Below are positions 23,088-32,466 of a stretch of DNA of 64,000 nt, one piece after another; the first letter of the stretch is position 1, and each line of letters starts with the position of its first letter. The notes beneath the pieces were generated by a model that had not been told where the DNA came from, did no database searches, and saw only the letters and a program-made list of their open reading frames with translations. Origin of the DNA: Gracilaria domingensis. Its lineage: Eukaryota > Rhodophyta > Florideophyceae > Gracilariales > Gracilariaceae. A program made the position numbers and the translations under genes. Location of the stretch: the NCBI GenBank assembly GCA_022539475.1, contig VCMS01000006.1:478292-542291 (forward strand), in the 5' to 3' direction.

Positions 23088-24761
23088 CTAAGTGAGATAT
23101 GTGCGAGATGGGGAGTCTGCCGGATTTAAGGAGGATGGTATATAGAAGAAAAGCGGGTGAAGGTCGTGCGTGAGAGAGACCGCACCGAATCGTCGACATG
23201 GTAGCGCGAGGGCCGGGCTGGATGATCTCTCTTTTTTGAGGGCCTGGATTGTAACCATTGAGTCTGCCGAAATAATCACCCGACAGTGCTGGGCTTTCCG
23301 CGAGGCTAGCCATTCCAGGCTTAGATACGCTGTCGTGGCTTCCAGAATATTGATGTGATCTGGTTTGTCCCATCTGTGGACAAAGGCAGTTTTCCAAGGT
23401 CGCTGCTGTACGAACCGCTGAACCAGAACGGACTGCATTGCAGGTGATTCTTTAGACAAGCATAGCGCGAACTGCGAGAGCTCTGCATGGTCTGATTCGT
23501 GATATATGAGGGGGCCGGCGTCGAGCAAGGCGTCAAAACAAAGAACAATGTGGGTGAATGGAGTGTTCATGTTCACGAAGGAGAGCGGGAGAAGCTGTGG
23601 AAGCCTTGTAAGTTTGGCATGAGCGCGCGTTTAGAGTACGGCAGACGAGCGACCTTGTTTGCATGCTTCGATGAAGCGGTAAGTATTAAGTAAGACGGCG
23701 AGGAGAGGCCGGTTCCCTAAGGCAGCCCATGCCAGTTTGTTGGTGAGGGCTCCTGCCGTTTTCGAAGTAAGATCAATAGGGTTGGAAATAGATAGAATCC
23801 TTTGCGGAGTGGCATTCGACTTTTGAGGATCACGAAAAGCGGTTCTTTGCTGAAGCTCAATTTTACATCCGATGAATGGCATGATAGTGCTACAAAGAGA
23901 GCCGAGAGGGGAGGACTTACTCGCCTTTATCGGGAGCTCGTGGGAGTGGAATCTTGAATAGCAGATCCGTTGAAAGGTGCGAATTTCGTATGCCTCCCAA
24001 TCTTTGAAGATGAAGTTAATGTCGTCGATTATATGCAGCCGCATTGCGTCTCCCGTGTTGTAGTAGGTGATGTTTGGGCCTCTTGAGAGATGTAGGAGTT
24101 GAGGGTCTCGTTCGCAGTGGGGGTGGTGCCGAAAGAGGTTGAAGGCATGATTGATTATGGAGTTTGCTATGTTATGGGCGATGTGAACCGCCCATTTGTA
24201 TCCCATGCGTTGAGTTTGTTGCAGTGGACGCAACAGGGTAGATTCGTTGCTGCAAAGCATTATGACTTTAGAAAGAAGTCTTTTGAGTTCCGCTAGAAGC
24301 TTGGAGATGGGTAGGGCTTGTAGAGGGAAGATCTTTGCCATTTCTGTCGGGAGCCGTATGTTATGGAACATGTATTGAATATCGAAGTAGAAGGAGCGAA
24401 GATTTCCAGCTCCCATTTCGTACCACCAGAACATGTCCGGACAGGGGAGCTCGGTGTATGGCGGCTCTGGTAGAATTTCATTCTGTACTCTTGGCCAGCT
24501 GATTAACCTGTCTCGTTCTGCATCTTTTGTGACTGCAAAAGAGAACATGGTTAGGGTGTCAGCCAGGGATCGGTATGTTGGGTCTTCTTTGTCAACCACG
24601 GACCAAGCTAACATGTTCGCCTTGTGTGCCTTAAGAAGCACAGAACTGTATTCGTTTTCACAGCCATGATCTCTGTCTCTTCTGGTGTTCTCCAGCGGCT
24701 TTTCACGCGCTTCGGTGAGACGGAGAAATTCCTTCCACGAGAATATAGCCTCTTGTAACAT
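23088..24761 (-). pseudogene. Reverse transcriptase and RNase H, one in-frame stop
   Basis: 24761-23631 and 23576-23088 lie in one frame, separated by a single TAA at 23628-23630. RT features: RLISWPRVQNE, SFYFDIQYMFHNIRLP (first catalytic Asp), MGYKWAVHIAHNI, and IIDDINFI in place of YxDD. RNase H features are all four acidic positions: LCFDALLDAG, NILEATTAYLSL, ISADSMVT and SSLNPADSPSR. The RT signature resembles DIRS and Ty3-like enzymes; the terminal ADSPSR is common to these RNase H domains. RNase H is followed directly by LTR, with no room for integrase. The stop indicates an inactive copy. Confidence 0.75.
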
Positions 24762-25210
24762 GGGAAGCAGTGCTGACCGTGAGGTACTGCCTCGAGATTC
24801 GCTGGCATCTGGAAGGTCGATGCGCTTGGCGACTAGTGTTGTGAAAGATCCTCTTTCGATGCCCAGATTTTTCGTGGAAGAAAGAAAATCTCTGAAGATG
24901 CTTTTCCAGGATGGTGCAATATTACAGTGTTCGGTAGCCGGTTGAGACGCTTCATTGTTTCTAGACTAGCTTCGTCTAACTTCTTTTTCGAGATATTTAA
25001 GCCAGCATGTAACTCTTGCACTGAGAGAGAGAGAGACACGCTTGGAAGCGGAGGGTAAGTTGTCTCTGGAGGGCGGGCAAGGGCTGCTGTACAGGACATT
25101 CAGGTTGTCTCTCATCGAGCCTATGACATTTTCGGTACTGCCTGTGACGGAAGAGAGGTTGGGGAGGGGGATTGTGCGAGATCTTTTCTCTAAACGAGGC
25201 TGCTTATATC

Positions 25211-26341
25211 TTAGTTTTGATGTGGATTTGGTGGTCTTCGGTTTGGCGATCGCTGCCCGTGGCTTTTGTTTCTCGTCGATTTGAAGGCGTTTATGGTTTT
25301 CACCCGGGACGCGAACTGGCTGTTGAGCCGATTTTCTATGTCTGGAAGAAGAGATGTTGTCGAGGGATAGGCTTCCAGAATCAGAATTTCCACGCGCCAA
25401 GCTTGGGCTCGAGAGGCATTTCGTGTTCGAATTGAGGATTCGACGAATATGAGGGCGTAGAGTCGTCGCAGGGCGACCTCCATCCAGATACAATTCTCTA
25501 ATGCTTCCTGCATTGAAGGATACTGAAGCAGCGCGAAGTGTAGGACTCTTGCCAGTGTGCATACCTCTGCCTCTGATGCCATTACTTCGTTGTTGGCGCC
25601 GCGAGTCCATTCGATCTTCGCAATAGAAAGCACCAAATTCACACCTCTTCGAAGAAGCGCTTGCAAAATTTGCCCTCCCAGAATCCCTATGAGAGTCAGA
25701 GTTGGGAGGGACGATGCTTTCCCGGGATATTCTCCAAGATTGACGGGCAGATTGTTTGTGTCCTTCCCGTCTTTGTCTACAATTGGTATTCCACCGATTT
25801 TGAGTCGGTACTTCTTGTGAGGAGGGGTTTGATGGTCTTCGGAGTTCGCAAGGTAATTTTCGAGCGCGGTAAGTTTGTTCAGAGTGGTTTGATCTGCATT
25901 GTTTATGTTGGGTGGCAGAGAGTCTGCTGCAAGAACAGCTGCAGGAGATGCGGTGTGCTGATGCTGTGGGGCATAGATTTTCCAATACAGTACTGTGAGC
26001 AAAAGATCCTTTGCTGACGCTTCCGGATTGAAATCAGGAAGAGTGGGATCATATTGCTTGCTTTTCTGCATAAGATGCAGCAGAAGGTCCGGGCTGGATT
26101 CAGAAAGGTGCTGTAGTTCGTTCACAGAATATTGTAATATTTTCTGCAAAGCTTGCTCACAGGTCGTATCGTTGTACAATTTGTTTTGAAGATAAATCTG
26201 AATCGTTAGCAAAGCAATGCGTTCGTCACTGCGGTTAGCCGGATTGTCAATGTTGGCTTTAGAAGATGCTTGAGCTGCCATAATAAGGGTTTCGAGCTGA
26301 TCATCTGCAAGTTGTGCAACATCGGAGAACGTCTGAGACAC
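25211..26341 (-). CDS. Retroelement ORF1 (Gag-like), 5' end lost
   Basis: The frame is 376 codons but opens with GTG right after a stop, so the true start is probably lost. The N-terminal half is helical and Gln/Leu-rich, the middle has KYRLKIGGIPIVDKDGKD and YPGKASSLPTLTLIGIL, and the tail is basic (KSTRNKSHGQRSPNRRPPNP), as expected for a nucleic-acid-binding Gag. No protease or zinc knuckle is visible. The gap to the RT (25210-24762) holds another-frame segment, SKKKLDEASLETMKRLNRLP, that may belong to pol. Confidence 0.55.
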   Translation of the reverse strand: MSQTFSDVAQLADDQLETLIMAAQASSKANIDNPANRSDERIALLTIQIYLQNKLYNDTTCEQALQKILQYSVNELQHLSESSPDLLLHLMQKSKQYDPTLPDFNPEASAKDLLLTVLYWKIYAPQHQHTASPAAVLAADSLPPNINNADQTTLNKLTALENYLANSEDHQTPPHKKYRLKIGGIPIVDKDGKDTNNLPVNLGEYPGKASSLPTLTLIGILGGQILQALLRRGVNLVLSIAKIEWTRGANNEVMASEAEVCTLARVLHFALLQYPSMQEALENCIWMEVALRRLYALIFVESSIRTRNASRAQAWRVEILILEAYPSTTSLLPDIENRLNSQFASRVKTINAFKSTRNKSHGQRSPNRRPPNPHQN

Positions 26342-26353
26342 TTAATTGTCTAT

Positions 26354-28264
26354 CGTCTGTGTTCTGCAAAGTGGAATATAGTCTGTTCGCTTTGGAAACT
26401 AAGCTAGTTTTGGGGCTATTTGGGGAGCACGAGGGGGTGGCAGAGGCTGGCACTCAAAAAATTAAGAAATTTTGGAATATTAAATTCCATTTGGCGCAGT
26501 TTAGTTCTTGGGTCCCCTAGTTTTTGTAGAGGTTCTACTTCGCCGCACCACCCCATTCACTCTTTTCCGCGACCCTCTCTCAAAACTGCACTCGTGCTAG
26601 TTTGCGTTTCCATTTTCTCCCATGTTGCAATGTTAATCGCAAATCATCCCACCTCAATCATCCCATCACTTCTTCCCAGTCCACACCACCCCCGCTATTT
26701 ACCCATTTCTCGCCCATCACGCGTTCGCATCCTCTCTCTCCGTCTCCGCAAACGTCATTTTGTAGAAGTCAGGTGGACAACTCTCCTCCTTCTCGTATAC
26801 CCGCCTCGCCCCAAAACGGCTTCAAATCCCTCCCATCCTTCTCTCCTCCTGTCCCCTCAGAATCCCCTTCGCAGTCCGCGCTACCTCCGCCGTACTCCTA
26901 AACCCAGTCACCACCGGAGCTCCCACTCCCTCCCGCGGCACCTCCTCCACCACCTTCTTCATCTCCTTACGCCTCTTCTTCTGACGGCTCTTCCCATCCC
27001 CAACCCCACCACCCTTTGTCTTCGGTGTCACAGGGAACCCCTTCTGCACCGCCACCCTTCCCACACTTCCCTTCTCCGTCTTTCCCTCCACACCTCCTTT
27101 CACAGTCTCCTCTTCCACCAATCTTTTCCTCTTGCCCAGCTGCTTCACCTCCTTCTCCAGCATGTCCAATCTCTCGTTCAGAACCCTATTCTCCTTCCGC
27201 AACTTTCCAACCTCCCTTCTCGCACACTCCACTATCCCATACACATGATCTCTGATCTCCACTCCCAATACCGACAACGAATTCCGCAGGCTCGAAATCG
27301 CCTCAACCGAAACAGCACTACCACCACCACTCAGCACCACACCGCCCATTTCCGTTACAATCTCCACAACTCCATCGTCCAGTTGCTCCTTCATCACCAA
27401 CCCTAACATCCCCACCCTCGCCTTCATCTCCCCCACAAACCGCATCTCCCTGTCACCCTCTCCGCCCCCACTCTCTATCTGGTCTCCAACCTCTAACTGA
27501 CTCAGATGCACCGCACCCCTTCTCTCCATTGCGACCCCCTCCACCTCCAATTCTACACCCTTCTCCACCTCATCACCATCCCCTCTCCTCGCCTCACACT
27601 TCTTTCCTTCATCGGCCACTTCGTTCTTCTGCGACATCCGACCAGCCACCGTAATCCCGTCCTCTTCCCGCTTTGGTGACGGCGTCGGCGGTACCTCCTT
27701 CCCCTCCAACAGCGCCCACAGCTCCTCATCCTTCACGTATCCGTTCGACATCTTCAGAAGAAGAAGTAGTAGTTGGATCGAAGTTTCCGCTGCGATACAG
27801 TGCAATCTAGCTAAACTGTGCTGTCCACCCCCACTGTCCAACCACACGGGCTATATCCAGCACCATGATTGTCCCTGTTTCCCTCATCCCATTTCTCGCC
27901 AAAACATCTACTGTACACCTCCGCACCTTCCACTATTTAAGCGCCACCCCTCTGTCCCCTCTTTCGCGCTCACATAGTCCCCACCCACCTCGCCTCGACC
28001 GGCAATATTTTTCTCTTCCGCCACAACCTCACTCGATGGTTGTAGCAAAACAGGAAGATATTGCCAGTGGAGGCAAGCTAGGGACTAGTGATTCTACTTA
28101 GAGTAGCTCACCCTCTGTCTCGACTGGGGGCATCTTCTTCTTCCGTCACATCCTGTGTGGGTTGTGACAAAAAAAGAATATGTCACCACTCGACACCGGA
28201 TGGGTAACAATGATAGCACGTAGAGTAGTTCATCCTCCCTCTCAGCGTCCATTGGGGATATATT
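26354..28264 (-). repeat. Repeat A, copy 3
   Basis: Nearly identical to copy 4 over its whole length and to copy 1 over the part visible there. The terminus CGTCTGTGTTCTGCAAAG begins at 26354. The other end of copy 3/4 similarity is at 28264 (GGGGATATATT); beyond it copy 3 enters a ribulose-phosphate epimerase fragment. Confidence 0.8.
26822..27751 (-). CDS. Repeat-A coiled-coil protein, copy 3 (full length)
   Basis: 309 codons from the conserved MSNGYVKDEELWALLEGKE, with the C-terminal tail GAPVVTGFRSTAEVARTAKG that copy 1 has lost. Substitutions relative to copies 1 and 4 are scattered. The reading frame is intact in copies 3 and 4, which suggests recent duplication or maintained coding. 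The acidic N-half, central coiled coil and basic motif SRQKKRRKEMKK are as in copy 1. Function unknown. Confidence 0.65.
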   Translation of the reverse strand: MSNGYVKDEELWALLEGKEVPPTPSPKREEDGITVAGRMSQKNEVADEGKKCEARRGDGDEVEKGVELEVEGVAMERRGAVHLSQLEVGDQIESGGGEGDREMRFVGEMKARVGMLGLVMKEQLDDGVVEIVTEMGGVVLSGGGSAVSVEAISSLRNSLSVLGVEIRDHVYGIVECARREVGKLRKENRVLNERLDMLEKEVKQLGKRKRLVEEETVKGGVEGKTEKGSVGRVAVQKGFPVTPKTKGGGVGDGKSRQKKRRKEMKKVVEEVPREGVGAPVVTGFRSTAEVARTAKGILRGQEERRMGGI

Positions 28265-28300
28265 GGATCTGATACCATCAGATGACAGTCCAAAAACAGT

Positions 28301-28471
28301 ATGGATTATCGTTTAGTTATAGCGCCATCAATTTTGGCTTCAGACTTTGCTCGCCTTTCAGATGAAGCGAGTGCAATGGAAGAGGCTGGAGCGGAGTGGC
28401 TGCATATAGATGTAATGGATGGTCATTTTGTGGCGAACCTTACTGTTGGACCGCCTGTTGTGAGACTATAG
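28301..28471 (+). pseudogene. Ribulose-phosphate 3-epimerase, N-terminal fragment
   Basis: 56 codons encode the unmistakable start of the enzyme that interconverts ribulose 5-phosphate and xylulose 5-phosphate: [12 protein letters not shown], then [21 protein letters not shown], which contains the His and Asp that bind the metal ion. The frame stops at 28469 where segment B begins (CTATAGAACCCGTTC). The middle and 3' parts of such a gene are found only at 59182-60386. GTGAGA at 28460 could be a former splice donor. Confidence 0.85.
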
Positions 28472-28837
28472 AACCCGTTCACGTCATGTATGAAGCCAAA
28501 ATGGCTCCTTTCATCCTGGAATCAAGCTCCCCGTAACTCATACGTTACAACTACTTTACAACTCAGGTTCAAAATCAGTTTCATTCATTGTACACTTTCT
28601 ACTCTTCCACCTACTTTTCATAAAACATCATCACACTTTGTGGCTTTTCGTCTCATACAAGCCCTATCATTCATTCAGTACAATCACATATCATACATTT
28701 CGCTCACTTTCACAAAGTGAACCATGTTCCCGTTCTGCGCTTCCCAACCGTTTGTACTTAATTATCACTCTTTACCCCAGCAGTTCTCCGCCCCATCTTC
28801 CATTTTTATCGTCACACAAAAACACTCCAACCTTGCA

Positions 28838-29740
28838 ATGAGCTCCCAGTCCGACATGCTTCCGACTCCGCCTCCGAGTCCCAGATACTCTGACGTCCCT
28901 CAGGCCTCATCTCTCACCCGAAGGACTCGGGCCGTTATTGTTGGAAGGGGGCGTATAGGTACCATGCTGGCAAACGAAGAAGATATGGTCATTTCCGCAC
29001 ACGAATTCTGCAGCATGGCTGCTACCTCTCATCTTTCTGATGTACCGATGCTAGTTTGTGGAAGAACGAACACCCTGGAGACCGTAATTCAGGCTTGCCC
29101 TTATTCGCACAGAGAGAATCTCGTTTTCTTCCAGAATGGAGACATCATACCATTGGTTTCGAAGCTCGGTGTGGACAAATGTTCAAAAGTTGTCCTATAC
29201 GTTGGTGTCCCCTCAAGAAACGCAGCTCCGCAGGATGGTGTCACTTCTCAAAGTCCGGATGGTCTCACTGTCGCAACAGGAAAGTGGGCCTCCAACGTTG
29301 CAGACAGGTTTAGGTCTATGGGTCTCACTTGCGGGGTTGTCGACGAAGACAAATTTCTCGTAAGCTATTATAAGAAGCTCGTGTGGCTATCAGCGTTCAA
29401 CATCGTCGGGGTCTCAAGAGGTTTCATTCCTATGGACGTAGTCGCTACGGAGTGCAGTACGGTTGTGCTCACAATAATGAAAGAGCAGTTGAAGATAGTT
29501 TCGCTTAAAACAGGTACTACTTTCAACCTGGAAGAGACCGTTGGGCGACTTCTTGCATATGGGAAAACTCTCGTTGGCTTCCCTACTTCTTTCTCCGACT
29601 TTCAGTTTAGGAACGCGTACTTCTACGACTTTTCCCGCCAAGAAAGAAACATCGTAGGCGGTGACTCCGCTCCTTTTCATACAAACTACGTCAACGTTGT
29701 TAAGGAAAAGTTATCCCCCTCCCCATTCCCCCAGCTTTGA
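28838..29740 (+). CDS. Ketopantoate-reductase-like protein, copy B1
   Basis: 300 residues. The ATG at 28838 is chosen because identity with copy B2 becomes protein-like there, while the upstream frames of the two copies differ. Domains: a Pro/Ser-rich leader (~25 residues), a Rossmann segment AVIVGRGRIGTML near residues 33-45, FFQNGDIIPL, LTVATGKWAS, and KLVWLSAFNIVGVSRG, matching the catalytic-Lys helix of ApbA/PanE proteins. The family uses NADPH to reduce a 2-oxoacid; the actual substrate here is unknown. Differences from B2 are mostly conservative, so both copies may be functional. Confidence 0.7.
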   Translation: MSSQSDMLPTPPPSPRYSDVPQASSLTRRTRAVIVGRGRIGTMLANEEDMVISAHEFCSMAATSHLSDVPMLVCGRTNTLETVIQACPYSHRENLVFFQNGDIIPLVSKLGVDKCSKVVLYVGVPSRNAAPQDGVTSQSPDGLTVATGKWASNVADRFRSMGLTCGVVDEDKFLVSYYKKLVWLSAFNIVGVSRGFIPMDVVATECSTVVLTIMKEQLKIVSLKTGTTFNLEETVGRLLAYGKTLVGFPTSFSDFQFRNAYFYDFSRQERNIVGGDSAPFHTNYVNVVKEKLSPSPFPQL

Positions 29741-30366
29741 GGTTAGAACACATGACTTTTCGGTGTTGTAAACCTTTTACAGATAGTTAAACATAAAAGT
29801 TACTTTATCCAAATGACCTGTTCCTATTACATTACTTTTATTGTTCGTCTTTCTGTGGTTCAAATTTGCCCTTTTACACCCTACATCCCTTATCACTAAT
29901 ACCTGGCTAAGTTCTTGCTAGATGGAAAAGGGTCATTCCACATCATTAAAGTGCACGGTACTAGTAACAAAACAAGTACAAAATTGTGATATTTCTGAAG
30001 AACTAAGCCTTTGCAATACTTGGGGCACCCGTATAAAGTAAGGTAAACATTTTATGGGTTTCAACCTCTAATGGAGGTTGTTTTACTCTTCTTGATTTAT
30101 AAGCTCATGGTGAAGATATTCATAGTTTTCTTTACCCACTTGAACCCGTACATATAATTTATGACTAAATCATCCTTTCTTTACAGCAAATCGATGCAAA
30201 AGCTTCTCGTCGTAGTAACGTTTTACAACAGTACTACAATACATGTATATGGTCGTTCTTAGACTCTTTTTATACTACGAAACACCTTGTGAACATCAAT
30301 CACATCCTTCTCATTCGTATACCCACACTCATGTGCAAAACGAACCCTTTCCAAAGCTTTCAAAAC
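29741..30366. other. Intergenic spacer within segment B1
   Basis: AT-rich and conserved with 61666-62292 but with more substitutions and small indels than the coding parts. No gene seen. It would contain the terminator of the reductase-like gene and the promoter of the HAD-like gene. Confidence 0.5.
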
Positions 30367-31238
30367 ATGTATAACTCAGAAGTTAGAGCCCAAGAAGTAA
30401 CTCCTCAGCAGCTGGCTAACGAAATATTCGAAAATGGCTACGCCGTGATTAGTGATATTGACGGTACTCTGAAAAGAGCTATGGAGAACATTCCTGCCGA
30501 AACAGTCAAATGCATGAAGTACATCAATGCACGTGTTGGTTTCGGAATTGCTACTGGGCGAGATATAGAGGATGCCAAGAGTTTCATGGAGCACCTGGGT
30601 GGCTACACTTTTGGCATCTCTGGAAACCAAGGCGAACGGGTGAGATTATCCAATGGTACCGAAATTGATCAGGACCCTGACAGGGAAGGCTACGAAAGAT
30701 GTGCAGCCGAACTTGAGAGACTTGCACTCTCCTTAAATGAATCGCACGGACTTCACGAAGAGCGTCAACAAGCAGTTGTGAGCACTAGAAAAGACAGTGG
30801 ACTCCCTAACTTCACGTACAATGGACTGTCGAAGTGGAAAACAGAAGTTAACTCCGGTATTTCAAAAGTGTTGAAATCCTTTCCGAACCTGGTTGCGTAC
30901 CCTCAGGATGAAAACTGTGACAAAGGGGACATTCGTTTCACGAAAAATAGTGGGGCGCTAGCCTTGGTTTAAAACGACCCCAGTTCGACACACATTTAGT
31001 CGTTGCTTTCGGGAATGTTTCCAATGATGGCCCTCTATATGAAATGGCAACCCTGGCAGTTCATGTGAAGGGAGACGACCATCCAGCAGCCGTAACATAT
31101 CTTGTTGTTGGGGTGGAGGACGTGCATGAGACCATCAGAAGGGTGGCAGAACTGTACGGGTACACAAAATGCAAGTGTCAATGGTTTAGAAATGCTCTTG
31201 GAATTTGTTTCAAGTGCTACGATGCCTGTAATACTTAG
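30367..31238 (+). pseudogene. HAD-superfamily hydrolase-like gene, copy B1, broken
   Basis: Homologous to the intact gene at 62293-63165. The catalytic motif is present (VISDIDGTLKR) and so is ATGRDIEDA, but a GAA-to-TAA change at 30970-30972 followed by loss of one C a few bases later truncates the protein. The last third, including the motif-IV region, is left in another frame (31044-31238). The start at ATG 30367 is shared with B2. Confidence 0.75.
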
Positions 31239-31335
31239 CTAGGATATAAGATCTCAGTAATAAAAGTGTCGTATACATCTCAATACCCTTTTATGATTCA
31301 TGGTGGTTTTTATCGTGCGGCTTTTCCTCGTAGCC

Positions 31336-32202
31336 TTACAACAGAGCCACAAGCATAATTGTCGAGTGTACATCCTCCACGCTTTCGAACAGGTTGTGTA
31401 CTCCACCCGGGATACAATCTTCTTCGACGTGAACGCCGTACACGCCTACCTCATGCAAAGGCCCGTCGCTCAAAGCACTTCTGAACGTCACGACGTCATC
31501 CGTATCAATAAATCTCGGTTCATTATCCACAAGATTTGCTCCTCCGCTTCCTTTTGTGTATCGCTTGTCCACAATTTCGCAACTTTTATCGCCGGGATAG
31601 ATAACAAACGCATCCATCTTCTGCAACAGGTCCCCAATAGCAGAATTCACTTCTTCTCTCCACTGCCACAGTTTGTTGTACGCGAAATTGGGAAGGCCAC
31701 TATCACTTCTGGTCTCCACGAACCCCTTCTCATCGTCATTCAAAGTACCATGCCTCCTATTCAAATCCCTTGCCAGGAACAGTAGTCCGTCAACAGTGTG
31801 GTCAAGAGTGTGATCATTGAATGCAGCCTTAATTTCTCTCTCGTCAGAGAAACGGAGGAAAGCTCCATGATTCGCCGAGACACCAAACTTATAGTCTCCG
31901 AGTCCTTCCATTTTCCCCTCCACATCGCCCACATCACCCGCTGTGACAAGTCCGAAACCAACACGTTCGTCAATGAACTTCATGCACTTCACAACTTCTT
32001 CTGGGATTGACTCTCCTTCTCTTCTAAACGTTCCCTCAACGGAACTTACTATACCGTAAGCATTGGCATATATGAACTTAGACAAGGTATTAGGTGAAAT
32101 TTCCGCCAAGTCTCTCTGTTCCTCTGCCACTTTTCCTGATACAGTCACCATACTGCCACAAGTACCGCATAGACAGGAACTGCATAGACTTCTCAGTTTC
32201 AT
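31336..32202 (-). CDS. HAD-like pseudoenzyme, copy B1
   Basis: 288 residues, convergent with the HAD-like gene and clearly related to it (IPEEVVKCMKFIDERVGFG against IPAETVKCMKYINARVGFG). The catalytic signature DxDGT is replaced by SSVEGTF, so the nucleophilic Asp is Ser and the second Asp is Glu. ATGRD has become TAGDV, and the ND of motif IV has become SD. It begins with a Cys-rich stretch (CSSCLCGTCGSM). The TAA at 31336-31338 replaces a Tyr codon of copy B2 and removes ~14 residues. A non-catalytic role, or slow decay, fits. Confidence 0.65.
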   Translation of the reverse strand: MKLRSLCSSCLCGTCGSMVTVSGKVAEEQRDLAEISPNTLSKFIYANAYGIVSSVEGTFRREGESIPEEVVKCMKFIDERVGFGLVTAGDVGDVEGKMEGLGDYKFGVSANHGAFLRFSDEREIKAAFNDHTLDHTVDGLLFLARDLNRRHGTLNDDEKGFVETRSDSGLPNFAYNKLWQWREEVNSAIGDLLQKMDAFVIYPGDKSCEIVDKRYTKGSGGANLVDNEPRFIDTDDVVTFRSALSDGPLHEVGVYGVHVEEDCIPGGVHNLFESVEDVHSTIMLVALL

Positions 32203-32466
32203 ACTTCTCTTAAAAGCAAATTTAAGTGCAGTTCCAGAAGTGTTAGGACGCTACATGTTCAATTGCGAATTGAATGGTGCCACCAATGATGTTAACGATA
32301 CCGAGCATGTGTCATGTTGCAATTAGACGCAACTGGACCAAAGACGTATGACATTTGTTCAATTACCAGCCTGCCGCACCTTTTCTATGTTCATATGTAT
32401 AGCCTTGCAATAGTATACTACTTTTAATACTCGCAAGACACTCATAATTTACTAATCATCTCATTC
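32203..32466. other. Spacer between pseudoenzyme and ParB/oxygenase gene
   Basis: AT-rich, no gene. The end of segment B must lie here or slightly earlier. Confidence 0.4.

Larger units (their letters stand above)
22687..26353 (-). mobile_element. LTR-type retroelement, 5' truncated
   Basis: On the minus strand the order is ORF1 (26341-25211), reverse transcriptase and RNase H (24761-23088), then a partial 3' LTR ending in CCACA at 22687. The 5' LTR is missing: ORF1 starts only 12 bp from repeat A copy 3, which probably cut it off. No integrase or tyrosine recombinase is visible. The LTR end is shared with the solo LTR at 59394-60251, whose TG...CA ends and 5-bp target duplication imply integrase-type insertion. 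Confidence 0.7.
28460..32075 (+). repeat. Segment B, copy 1
   Basis: Aligned end to end with 60374-64000 at high identity, including intergenic DNA. It contains a KPR-like gene, a HAD-like gene and a convergent HAD-like paralogue. The right boundary cannot be seen because copy 2 is cut by the window end. Confidence 0.85.

Noticed and set aside
24966-25985. 339-codon minus-strand ORF overlapping retroelement ORF1
   Set aside because: Ser/Arg/Asn-rich product in a frame shifted from ORF1 with no motif. Treated as a shadow frame.
26354-28264. Repeat A as an LTR of the neighbouring retroelement
   Set aside because: It carries its own gene, lacks TG...CA ends, and other copies are not next to this element.
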